From Vibrio galatheae (GTDB lineage: Bacteria > Pseudomonadota > Gammaproteobacteria > Enterobacterales > Vibrionaceae), in the NCBI RefSeq assembly GCF_000967545.1, contig NZ_JXXV01000012.1:1-64000 (forward strand): 64,000 nucleotides of DNA. Reading direction: 5' to 3'. The translations under genes and the position numbers were made by a program. The notes under the pieces are model-generated. The model did no database searches, was not told the DNA's origin, and saw nothing but the letters and a program-made list of their open reading frames with translations. Position 1 is the first letter of the stretch. Each line of letters starts with the position of its first letter. Of the stretch, positions 55,215-62,990 are shown piece by piece.

Positions 55215-55228
55215 GTCGCTAGATACGA

Positions 55229-55259
55229 GAAAGAAGCCAGCATAACGCTGGCTTCTTTC
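55229..55259 (+). terminator. Intrinsic terminator after pntAB
   Basis: GAAAGAAGCCAGC, loop ATAAC, GCTGGCTTCTTTC is a 13-base perfect stem, with a weaker T run after it, located 15 bases past the pntB stop. Confidence 0.85.
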
Positions 55260-55364
55260 GTTTATTGAGTATCATTTCTGACATTGATATTACAATTCAA
55301 TTTTATATTTTTGCCATAATGTTTTACTCTAAATCATAACTTACTGATTTAATGAATTTTTGCA

Positions 55365-56819
55365 TTGATTAAGACAACAGTTAAAGTGATCGCAATGGGT
55401 ATTGCGTTCTTATCAGGTAGTGTATTTGCTGAGTCCTTACCGGAGCGTATCGACAGATTTGTCGATCTTTTCGAACCGAGTCAAGCTACGGTCTCCTATG
55501 ATATTCGCAGCCTGCAATCTGATTATCCAACTCGCTTGCTTACTCCAGATTCAATGCTGCCCCAGACTTCAGAATACCCGATAAAAGATATCCAGAGGCT
55601 TTACCAACTGGCGCAAAATTGTACTGGAAAATTGCCGCTCAGCCCTTTGATTACTGAACCTTTGGTATTTACTCGTGCGATGTGTAAAGGATCGAAACTT
55701 AGCGAGAAATGGTTTGCGCGTAGTGCACTTATTCACCCCGGTGGGGGAACCTATGCGAATAGATATGTTCAAATATATCCAGAGTATAGTGATGCGCTAC
55801 AACAGTATATGCATATCAAAGAGCGTCCTTTAGCTCTCGATTCCAGTTTGTTGGGTCGGCTACAAAGAATGAATGAAGATGCAATGGTTGCTTTAATCTC
55901 TGGTTCGAGCATGTTTGTTGAACGCAATGAGTTATGGCTGCGCAAAAACGACAACTATTTGGTCTACCCAGAGAGCCTTTGGAAACAGGCGGTAGAAGAA
56001 TCAGGGCTATCGTTTAGTCTGACCAATCAATCAAGCAGTTGTTTCGTGCAACGAGGCAATTTATGTTGGGATGTAGCTGATCATTCTGACATATTGCGAA
56101 CCAGTATGGTCGCTTTGGTCATCGCGAACATATTGTTGGTTCTCGGTTGGTCGGCATATCGTTGGAATACCAAGCGGCAAGAGATGAAAAGCCGGATGTT
56201 GGTACTGCAGATTCTTACTCATGAACTCAGAACGCCAATCGCGAGTTTATCTCTGACTGTCGAAGGTTTTAGACGTGAATTTGAGCGTTTGCCCGAATCG
56301 GTGTATGACGAATTTAGGCGCTTGTGTGAAGACTCACGACGACTTCGCCAGTTGGCTGAAGCAAGTAAGGACTATTTGCAGTCTGACAGCAAACCTCTTG
56401 CAACTGATTGGGTCCCGTCGGTCCAAGAGTGGCTAGAGTTTAAAGTAGAAGAAGAGTTTGATGGGAAAGTAGAGTTTCACATCAATCAGGACATTGCCGC
56501 CAAGCTCAATGTATATTGGCTTGGCACATGTATAGATAATTTAATTCGTAATGCTATTAAGTACGGCGTTGCGCCTGTTGTTCTTGATGTAACAACAGAT
56601 ACACAAAAAATCACGGTTAAAGTACAAGACCAAGGAACCCTGTCTGCGAAAGATTGGCGACAATTACGCAAGCCATTTGTTAGTAAGAGTGGGCTAGGTC
56701 TTGGACTAACTATAGTGGAATCCATGGTTGGGCGAATGGGCGGTAAAATGTCATTAGTTGGCCCACCAACAGCGTTTATTTTGGAGATACCTTGTGAAAC
56801 AGACACTGCTTCTTGTTGA
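55365..56819 (+). CDS. vxrA: Envelope stress sensor histidine kinase VxrA
   Basis: VxrA (WigK) is the membrane kinase of the Vibrio system controlling cell-wall homeostasis, type VI secretion and biofilm. The 484-residue protein has an N-terminal signal/anchor (TTVKVIAMGIAFLSGSVFA), a periplasmic sensor up to about residue 240 with several cysteines, a membrane helix (about 244-262), the H box with H286 in LTHELRTPIAS, DNLIRNAIKYG, and KSGLGLGLTIVESM. Start is TTG at 55365; no good ribosome binding site is visible, and a GTG at 55386 or ATG at 55395 are alternatives that would lose the basic signal start. Its position after pntAB fits V. cholerae. Confidence 0.9.
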   Translation: MIKTTVKVIAMGIAFLSGSVFAESLPERIDRFVDLFEPSQATVSYDIRSLQSDYPTRLLTPDSMLPQTSEYPIKDIQRLYQLAQNCTGKLPLSPLITEPLVFTRAMCKGSKLSEKWFARSALIHPGGGTYANRYVQIYPEYSDALQQYMHIKERPLALDSSLLGRLQRMNEDAMVALISGSSMFVERNELWLRKNDNYLVYPESLWKQAVEESGLSFSLTNQSSSCFVQRGNLCWDVADHSDILRTSMVALVIANILLVLGWSAYRWNTKRQEMKSRMLVLQILTHELRTPIASLSLTVEGFRREFERLPESVYDEFRRLCEDSRRLRQLAEASKDYLQSDSKPLATDWVPSVQEWLEFKVEEEFDGKVEFHINQDIAAKLNVYWLGTCIDNLIRNAIKYGVAPVVLDVTTDTQKITVKVQDQGTLSAKDWRQLRKPFVSKSGLGLGLTIVESMVGRMGGKMSLVGPPTAFILEIPCETDTASC

Positions 56820-57453
56820 AGATGATAAAAACTTAGCTGATGGTCTATTGGTTAGCTTAGAGCAAGCGGGGTATGAATGCTTCCATTCCGAAACTATTGC
56901 CGATGTTGAGCAATATTGGGACAAAGCAGATCTCGTTATTCTCGACCGCCAATTACCAGATGGTGATTCTGTCGAACACCTTGTAAGTTGGAAGAAAATC
57001 AAAGATGTTCCGGTCATTCTCCTTACTGCTCTTGTCACTGTTAAAGATAAGGTTGCAGGCCTTGATGCAGGTGCCAATGATTACCTAACAAAGCCTTTTG
57101 CCGAAGCAGAATTGTTTGCGCGCATCCGAGCTCAGCTCCGTGCACCGGAAGGTGAGGCGCAGGACGATCATAAAGTGGTCACCGTGCATCTTGTTATCGA
57201 TAAAGCGACACGTGAAGTTTTATACAAAGATGAGCCGATTACACTAACGCGGACAGAGTTTGATTTATTGTTGTTCTTAGCCAGTAATCTAGGCCGAGTA
57301 TTTACACGCGATGAGTTGCTCGATCACGTCTGGGGATACAACCATTTTCCGACAACGCGCACCGTTGACACTCATGTTTTGCAGCTACGCCAAAAGCTTC
57401 CAGGGCTTGAAATTGAAACTTTGCGTGGTGTTGGATACAAAATGAAAGCGTAA
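56794..57453 (+). CDS. vxrB: Response regulator VxrB, OmpR family
   Basis: VxrB (WigR) is the DNA-binding partner of VxrA. The 219-residue protein has a receiver with acceptor D51 in LVILDRQLPDGD and K in YLTKPF, and a C-terminal winged helix (TLTRTEFDLLLFLASNLGRVFTRDELLDHVWGY). The GTG at 56794 with GGAG upstream is the likely start and overlaps the end of vxrA by 26 bases; the ORF extends 12 codons further without family support. Its last base is shared with the first base of the vxrC ATG, so translation of vxrABC is tightly coupled. Confidence 0.93.
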   Translation: MKQTLLLVEDDKNLADGLLVSLEQAGYECFHSETIADVEQYWDKADLVILDRQLPDGDSVEHLVSWKKIKDVPVILLTALVTVKDKVAGLDAGANDYLTKPFAEAELFARIRAQLRAPEGEAQDDHKVVTVHLVIDKATREVLYKDEPITLTRTEFDLLLFLASNLGRVFTRDELLDHVWGYNHFPTTRTVDTHVLQLRQKLPGLEIETLRGVGYKMKA

Positions 57454-58331
57454 TGGCAAACGTCAAACTCATTATGGGCGCACTACTAATGAGTGCGCCA
57501 ACGATGGCAGCTCAAGTTCCTTGGTTCGAAAGTAATTCGCCACTGACGCAGGCTCATCGAAATTTGTTGAACAATGAGCTACCAGCGATGTTTAATTCGT
57601 TGGTAGAAGTCTGGCAGTTAGAAAAAAACCGCGCTATTGCTCCTCATCTCAACGATATATTCTTGCAATCACTCGATATTGATTGTGGTAAAAGCCTCGA
57701 TAACCGATCTTTCCCTGAGTGGATCAATAACCTCACTGTGCGTAGTACTGAAATCCAAAGTCCGGGAAGAGACGCCTATCGAGCAGTAGTAGAAATTGAA
57801 TCCAACCGCGATATTGAAGATATATCAGTGACACGTTGGGTGTCGAAAAATCTTTCAACGGACAATTCGTTTGAGCACGCACTTCCAACTAACGATCTAG
57901 GTACCCAAAAATACATCAAACGCTACAACCTCAATAGTCGAGTCGAAAGTGGGTTATATCGAATTGATGTTACGGCCACCGATCAATCGTCATGGAGTTC
58001 ATGGTTGCTCATTGGTGAGCCAAAAGCAAAAATGACCGTTAGGTGGGATGCAAAAGCGCAATGGAAGGTTGAAAAAAGTGCATTGCTCAATAGGCATTGC
58101 CCACTGCCAAAGTTGGACGTTGCACTCTATGACTACGTTGACGGTGAGTACAATCAAGTTTGGGGCGAAAGTCATGACGCCGATTATCCTACCTCGTTAG
58201 ATGGTATCGATGTTGAACCCGGTCGATATGTCCTTGCGGTGTCAATGAGCCATCAACGCTGGCAAGGGCCTATAATTGTTGAACAATCCCAAATAATTAG
58301 TAAGACCTATGATGTTTCTGTGGAGGAATAA
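57453..58331 (+). CDS. vxrC: VxrC, exported DUF2861-like protein
   Basis: The 292-residue exported protein has a signal peptide (MANVKLIMGALLMSAPTMAA) and no catalytic motif I can name. It resembles DUF2861, known in Vibrio as VxrC of the vxr operon, and its role is not established. It contains a long central region with IQSPGRDAYRAVVEIESNRD and a beta-rich end. Its ATG overlaps the vxrB stop by one base (TAATG), which argues for coupled translation and joint function with VxrAB. Confidence 0.85.
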   Translation: MANVKLIMGALLMSAPTMAAQVPWFESNSPLTQAHRNLLNNELPAMFNSLVEVWQLEKNRAIAPHLNDIFLQSLDIDCGKSLDNRSFPEWINNLTVRSTEIQSPGRDAYRAVVEIESNRDIEDISVTRWVSKNLSTDNSFEHALPTNDLGTQKYIKRYNLNSRVESGLYRIDVTATDQSSWSSWLLIGEPKAKMTVRWDAKAQWKVEKSALLNRHCPLPKLDVALYDYVDGEYNQVWGESHDADYPTSLDGIDVEPGRYVLAVSMSHQRWQGPIIVEQSQIISKTYDVSVEE

Positions 58332-58391
58332 CTAAAGTTAATAGACAATAGAGCGATATAAACATATGGAACTAAAAAGTTTATACCGATT

Positions 58392-59597
58392 ATGGAAAAC
58401 AAAATTAAACTCCTGACTTTGTCTATTGCGCTCGCTGCGTGTTCAGCTAACGCCGCAAACTACGCCATTGAAGCCCGTGGGGACGCGATGGGTGGCGTAG
58501 GTGTTGTTTCAGGTAACTTCTTAACTGCGCCTTTCTACAATCCTGCCTTAACTGCAATTTATCGACGCAATGATGATGTTGGCATGCTCACACCAAGTTT
58601 GGGTTTATCGTACAGCGATGAACATATGATGGTGGATGACCTTGATAAAGCGGCTGACTTAATCGATGAAGCGATCGACGGCAACTATACCAATATCTCT
58701 GAGCTCGAATCTACGCTAGCAGCTCTCGATGGTGATGTGGCTAATTTACAATTTGGTGGCGTGGTTGCTTTTGCAATACCAAACCGCTATATAGCCGCTA
58801 ATGTGTTTGGTAAAGCTTACGCCGAAACGTTTGCTCAGACTGATATCTACGCAGGCGCGAACAGTGCGACTCCAGAACTTAACCCTGCCATCAACGCAGA
58901 ATTAAGTGCGGTTGATGCCGTTGGTATTGGTGTTACAGAAGTCGGTATTTCACTAGCGAAGTATCAGACGTTCCTAGGTCAGCATATCGCATTTGGCGTG
59001 ACGCCAAAATTGCAGCGCATCTATACATACGTGTATTCGGCTAACTTAAATAATTACGACATTACTGATGCGCGTGAAAACGGTACTGGAGAAACCATGT
59101 TCAACCTCGATGCCGGTTTTGTGTGGTTTTACGGTCCGTTACGCGTTGGCTTCTCTGCCATGAATCTTGTGTCACGTGATATTAAGTCTCAAGAATTGGC
59201 GGCCAATACGGTAACTTCGAATGTGGATGCAACTCAATCAAGAACATTTGAAGCAAGAACTTATGATTACCAAATGAGACCGCAATACACGGTTGGGTTA
59301 GGTCTTGTTGCTGATTACGCGACAATAAGTGTCGATTATGATTTACGTGAAGAAGAGAAATTCACAAACTTTAATGACAATTCACAAATGCTGAGAGTTG
59401 GTGGTGAAATAGATATCATGCGTCAACTAAAACTTAGAGCAGGTTGGAATCGAAACTTAGCCTATGGCAATCTTGATGATACTCTTACTGCGGGTATAGG
59501 CTTATCTCCGTTAAACTTGTTCCAACTTGATATCGGTGCAAGCTATACCAATGAAAACTCAATGGGTGCTTATATTAACTTCTTAACCAGCTACTAA
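58392..59597 (+). CDS. vxrD: VxrD, TraF-like outer-membrane beta-barrel protein
   Basis: The 401-residue exported protein begins with a signal peptide (MENKIKLLTLSIALAACSANAA) and matches the group sometimes annotated as conjugal transfer TraF-like (PF13729): YAIEARGDAMGGVGVVSGNFLTAPFYNPA, then many alternating strands ending in GASYTNENSMGAYINFLTSY, like an outer-membrane barrel. In V. cholerae it is VxrD of unknown biochemical role. It is 60 bases after vxrC with no terminator visible between them, and is followed by the terminator that overlaps the vxrE ribosome binding site. Confidence 0.85.
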   Translation: MENKIKLLTLSIALAACSANAANYAIEARGDAMGGVGVVSGNFLTAPFYNPALTAIYRRNDDVGMLTPSLGLSYSDEHMMVDDLDKAADLIDEAIDGNYTNISELESTLAALDGDVANLQFGGVVAFAIPNRYIAANVFGKAYAETFAQTDIYAGANSATPELNPAINAELSAVDAVGIGVTEVGISLAKYQTFLGQHIAFGVTPKLQRIYTYVYSANLNNYDITDARENGTGETMFNLDAGFVWFYGPLRVGFSAMNLVSRDIKSQELAANTVTSNVDATQSRTFEARTYDYQMRPQYTVGLGLVADYATISVDYDLREEEKFTNFNDNSQMLRVGGEIDIMRQLKLRAGWNRNLAYGNLDDTLTAGIGLSPLNLFQLDIGASYTNENSMGAYINFLTSY

Positions 59598-59646
59598 AAG
59601 AGTAGGTTGGTACTACTGGCACTGATGTTAAAATCGTAATATAGTC

Positions 59647-59674
59647 GGCTCCTAGATTTTTAGGAGCCTTTTTT
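59647..59674 (+). terminator. Intrinsic terminator carrying the vxrE ribosome binding site
   Basis: GGCTCCTA (59647-59654), loop GATTTT, TAGGAGCC (59661-59668), then TTTTTT (59669-59674), and the vxrE ATG begins at 59675. The 3' arm contains the Shine-Dalgarno TAGGAG. The structure is at once a textbook terminator and an occluder of the ribosome binding site. Confidence 0.85.
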
Positions 59675-59821
59675 ATGTTTGACGACTTACCGCCTCTCAC
59701 CCATGAAGAGCAGCAAAAAGCTGTAGAACAGATTCAGCAATTGATGACTCAGGGAATAAGTACCGCGCAAGCGATAAAAATGGTCGCTGAACAGATTAGA
59801 GCGCAAGCTGCAAATCAGTAA
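59675..59821 (+). CDS. vxrE: VxrE, UPF0181 (YoaH) family small protein
   Basis: The 48-residue protein [20 protein letters not shown]..., with [23 protein letters not shown], matches the YoaH/UPF0181 family, which has a short helical layout and no assigned function. In V. cholerae a UPF0181 protein is the fifth gene of the vxr operon. Its only Shine-Dalgarno, TAGGAG, lies within the 3' arm of the terminator and its ATG follows the T tract directly. It ends 16 bases before the final terminator of the operon. Confidence 0.9.
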   Translation: MFDDLPPLTHEEQQKAVEQIQQLMTQGISTAQAIKMVAEQIRAQAANQ

Positions 59822-59837
59822 TTGCATGTAAAGTAAG

Positions 59838-59863
59838 AAGAGCAGGGAACTGCTCTTTTTTTG
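59838..59863 (+). terminator. Intrinsic terminator after vxrE
   Basis: AAGAGCAG, loop GGAA, CTGCTCTT, then TTTTT, 16 bases after the vxrE stop. Confidence 0.85.
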
Positions 59864-60334
59864 TGCTCACATTAAATAGCGCACTATAACTAATTATTTC
59901 ATGAAGCTAATAACACACCTTCCTCACCAAACTCTCAGATCCCATACAACAATTCGAAATATCAATAAAGTGTGTCGGTTACGGTATCGCAAATTTAGAA
60001 GTGAAACCAACATATTGTCCATGTTTATCAGTGGCTTATATTAGTTTATTATTCTGCCATTGCGATGCGTTAGGAGTTGTTCTGTAATAAAATTACAAAC
60101 CTGTAACCATAGTCTGCAAGTGCTTACTATTGCCCAGTGCGATATTCTGTCGCGTGATCTTGTCACATACTGAGACGCAGTAAAATGTTTGAGATAGACG
60201 TATACTTGCCTTTTCGTTATTTTATTTAATGCCACTTTGACCTACGTAAAAACGTGCAGCCACAACATAAGGACTGAAGTGACGCTGTGACATTTTGTGA
60301 AGACAAATGATGAGACATTAAGGAGAGTATCTCG
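59864..60334. other. Long intergenic region before the AlaX-like gene
   Basis: This 471-base gap is AT-rich and has no ORF I would support. A 15-bp perfect interrupted palindrome, TGTAAT, AAA, ATTACA, lies at 60083-60097. The AlaX-like ATG has AAGGAGAG before it. The promoter cannot be placed by eye. Confidence 0.6.
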
Positions 60335-60973
60335 ATGATGGAAAAAGTGTTTTGGGCTAACCCATATCAGACTAAATTGAACGCACAAGTTACTCATGTA
60401 AACGAGAATAGTGTCGAACTAAGCCAAACTATTTTCTATGCAGAATCTGGCGGCCAGGAAAGCGATAAAGGCACAATTGGTGGAATTCCCGTAAATAAGG
60501 CTATCAAGAGACAATCTCGAATTGTTTACCAACTTGAGTCTAAGCCTAATTTTACCACTGGAGACACAGTCGAGATCTGTATCGATTGGGAAAGACGTTA
60601 TGCATTAATGAAGCTTCATTTTGCTGCAGAAGTTGTTTTGGAGCTGTTTTACAAACACTTTGCAGGAATCGTAAAAATAGGCGCGCATATTTCGCAAGAT
60701 AAAAGCCGAATTGATTTTGAGTGGCCACAGAACATCAGCAAACAGCTCAAACATATTGAACTTGAAGCTCAAAGGTTAATCGATGCTGATCTCAAGATTC
60801 GCAGTGAATTCTCAGACATCGAAGACGAGAAACGTTTCTGGCAGGTTGATGATTTTGCGAAGGTCCCGTGTGGAGGCACTCATTTAAAAAGAACGTCAGA
60901 AGTTGGTAGGATTCAGCTCAAACGTAAAAACCTGGGCAAAGACAAAGAGCGCGTAGAAATCTCTTTGTGCTAA
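60335..60973 (+). CDS. AlaX-like alanyl-tRNA editing protein
   Basis: The 212-residue cytoplasmic protein resembles the free-standing editing domain of alanyl-tRNA synthetase, which removes serine or glycine from mischarged tRNA-Ala. It has the N-terminal block FYAESGGQESDKGTIGG, then the zinc region KLHFAAEVV with H95 and E99, and PCGGTH with C179 and H183. In typical members H95 is paired with another histidine four residues on; here E99 takes that place, so metal binding or activity may differ. The ATG at 60335 (another at 60338) has AAGGAG. Confidence 0.82.
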   Translation: MMEKVFWANPYQTKLNAQVTHVNENSVELSQTIFYAESGGQESDKGTIGGIPVNKAIKRQSRIVYQLESKPNFTTGDTVEICIDWERRYALMKLHFAAEVVLELFYKHFAGIVKIGAHISQDKSRIDFEWPQNISKQLKHIELEAQRLIDADLKIRSEFSDIEDEKRFWQVDDFAKVPCGGTHLKRTSEVGRIQLKRKNLGKDKERVEISLC

Positions 60974-61196
60974 TCAATGGAAACCTCAAACACGTGGGCT
61001 TCAAAACATTCGATGGCTTTTAGTGGTAAAAGTGCTCATTATGAAACCCAGGAACCGGCTATTTGAATTGGTAAATCAGTGCGCATTATGTGCGTTATGT
61101 TAAATAATGAAATGTATTTAAAAAGGCACTACATGCCTCTCGTAAATATGACTCATATTGCTAATTGAACATAACCATATTTACCATAAAATAGCT

Positions 61197-61237
61197 AATA
61201 ACCAGTTCGATAATCTCCGATTAACTCACTGGTTATT
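61197..61237. repeat. Long hairpin downstream of yciH
   Basis: AATAACCAGT and its exact reverse complement ACTGGTTATT flank 21 bases. The hairpin lies just past the yciH stop on that strand and could slow transcription or protect the 3' end, but has no T tract. Confidence 0.45.
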
Positions 61238-61244
61238 ACTCGAA

Positions 61245-61556
61245 TTAGCCACCTGCTAGTTTCACAGTGAAACCTTTTTTCTCCAAATGCGCTTTGATTT
61301 TATCACGTGCGTCACCTTGGATTTCAATCGTGCCATCCTTAAAAGAGCCACCACAGCCACATACTTTTTTTAGTTCGGCTGCTAATAATTTAAGTGGTGC
61401 GTCGTCTAAGTCCAAGCCAGAAATGATGGAAACCCCTTTACCTTTGCGTCCTTTCGTTTGGCGCTGAATACGGACAATGCCGTCGCCTTTTTCACGTTGG
61501 GGTTTAGTTTCTTCAGGTTTGATGCGACCTACATCAGTACTATATACAAGAGTCAT
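61245..61556 (-). CDS. yciH: SUI1-like translation factor, YciH
   Basis: The 103-residue protein is the bacterial relative of the eukaryotic initiation factor eIF1 (SUI1). After an N-terminal linker it has IVRIQRQTKGRKGKGVSII, LKLLAAELKKVCGCGGSFKDGTIEIQGDARDKI and LEKKGFTVKLAGG at the C-terminus. It is thought to bind the small ribosomal subunit. It follows the DUF3319-like gene by six bases, so the two are one transcript. Confidence 0.93.
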   Translation of the reverse strand: MTLVYSTDVGRIKPEETKPQREKGDGIVRIQRQTKGRKGKGVSIISGLDLDDAPLKLLAAELKKVCGCGGSFKDGTIEIQGDARDKIKAHLEKKGFTVKLAGG

Positions 61557-61562
61557 ACTATT

Positions 61563-61934
61563 TTACTTACGTTGTTCCGCTTTTTGTTTCGCAACTAAGT
61601 ATGCCTCTATGTGCTTCTGAATAGCAAGCTTTCCACCCTTTATCAGTCTACCGTTAAAGAAACAGTACCAAGCATTCGCTTCACCACTGTCATTTTTAAT
61701 CGTATAGCCGTGGAAGTTCTCTTGGGCGGGTTGACCATCAGCACTTTTCTTATTTGCTAAAGAGCTAAATTCTTTTGGATCGATTATTGATGCAGTATCG
61801 CAAAACCAATCAATGCTTTTTTTAACGGCCGCCATGTTTCCTGACAACACTCGGTTTTTGATCTGAACTTGCCAAATCTCAGTAGAATTTCCAGCAGTTT
61901 TGAGGACAAAACCTCGGTAAGTAGCAGCAGCCAT
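61563..61934 (-). CDS. DUF3319-like hypothetical protein
   Basis: The 123-residue cytoplasmic protein contains two similar short units, YRGFVLKTAGNSTEIWQVQIKNRVLSG near residues 5-31 and FHGYTIKNDSGEANAWYCFFNGRLIKGG near 74-101, so it looks like an internal duplication of a small beta-rich domain. I place it in DUF3319, mostly found in Vibrio, from memory. It lies six bases upstream of yciH on the same strand. No function is known to me. Confidence 0.7.
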   Translation of the reverse strand: MAAATYRGFVLKTAGNSTEIWQVQIKNRVLSGNMAAVKKSIDWFCDTASIIDPKEFSSLANKKSADGQPAQENFHGYTIKNDSGEANAWYCFFNGRLIKGGKLAIQKHIEAYLVAKQKAEQRK

Positions 61935-62033
61935 ATTCGTTATTATCTTTGTATGTAGTTAAATTAATAATAATTGTAAATCTCTCATTATCAAGTATAT
62001 TTGTTTTACAATTCATGGTTATAGTGCACAATC

Positions 62034-62990
62034 ATGCGAAAAAATGTTCGCGTCATCACAGATGAACTCGAGAAAAAGCACTTCATTAGTAAGTTTTCAA
62101 TCAATATAAGCCTCGAAGATATCGATAGACTAATGGACGGATGCTATGCTCGCAACTCGTTATTGGCGATGCGGAAAGATTGGAATTTATTTAGTCAATT
62201 TTGTCGATTAAAAGGTGTTTGCCCTTTGCCTGCAGCGACAACCGCTGTGCGTCTATTTCTCGAAAAGGAATCGAAACAGCGCAAGTTTTCTACCATAAAA
62301 CGCTACACTGTCACTATTGGTTTGGTTCATAAAACGCTTGGACTTAAGGACCCAACTTCTAACGTCGCTGTGCGGAACATTTTAGCCGCTCTGCGTATAG
62401 AAAAGAGGTCTGATTCAGTATCAACAACCGCATTTTCCAAACAACATCTCATCGAGCTCACGCATCGCTTGTTGCCTTCGAAGAGTAAACGTGATGTCAG
62501 GAACCTCGCTATATATCACCTGATGTTCGAGTGTATGCTTAAACGTTCTGAGTTACGTGATCTTAATTTTGAAGCACTCGATTTTAGCAATGACCGTTAC
62601 TCTGTTTGGATCGGCTCTAACGAGTACATATTGACTAAAGAGTGCTCAAACATGCTTTCTCGTTGGATTGAAGCCAGAGGAACGCTTACTGGCCCATTGT
62701 TCAATGCAATTGATAGATTTGGTAACTTAGGATCATTGCCGCTTGATGATTCGTCAATTTACCGTATTTTGCGGGATGCTAGCGATAAGCTCAACTTGGA
62801 TGTTAAGTTCTCAGGTCAATCATTAAGAGTGGGTGCAGCCAACGAGTTGGCCTCTAAGGGAGTTAAAGTGAAAGATATTCAACATTTAGGTCGTTGGAAA
62901 AGTGCCGCCATGCCCTACCAGTATGTAGGTAACAAAGCACAAGCAGCACTTGAGCGTATGATTTACAAAAGCTTTAAACCCTGGGACTAA
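62034..62990 (+). CDS. Solitary tyrosine-type site-specific recombinase
   Basis: The 318-residue protein has an N-terminal core-binding domain (about 25-125, RNSLLAMRKDWNLFSQFCRL) and a catalytic domain with R171 in MLKRSELRDLNF, R265 in GQSLRVGAANELASKG, LGRW at 285-288 and Y297 in PYQYV. The usual histidine three residues before R265 is Q262 here, and the second histidine is W288, as in several families. No phage genes, attachment sites or repeats are visible nearby. Its stop overlaps the ddl stop by four bases. It could be a domesticated recombinase. Confidence 0.88.
   Translation: MRKNVRVITDELEKKHFISKFSINISLEDIDRLMDGCYARNSLLAMRKDWNLFSQFCRLKGVCPLPAATTAVRLFLEKESKQRKFSTIKRYTVTIGLVHKTLGLKDPTSNVAVRNILAALRIEKRSDSVSTTAFSKQHLIELTHRLLPSKSKRDVRNLAIYHLMFECMLKRSELRDLNFEALDFSNDRYSVWIGSNEYILTKECSNMLSRWIEARGTLTGPLFNAIDRFGNLGSLPLDDSSIYRILRDASDKLNLDVKFSGQSLRVGAANELASKGVKVKDIQHLGRWKSAAMPYQYVGNKAQAALERMIYKSFKPWD

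Noticed and set aside
60041..60235. A 64-codon minus-strand ORF in the long gap before the AlaX-like gene
   Set aside because: No good ribosome binding site, composition not protein-like, and it lies in an AT-rich promoter region. I could not support it.
62034..62990. Mobile element around the tyrosine recombinase
   Set aside because: No phage, cargo, direct repeat or tRNA-type attachment site was visible on either side, and both neighbours are ordinary chromosomal genes.
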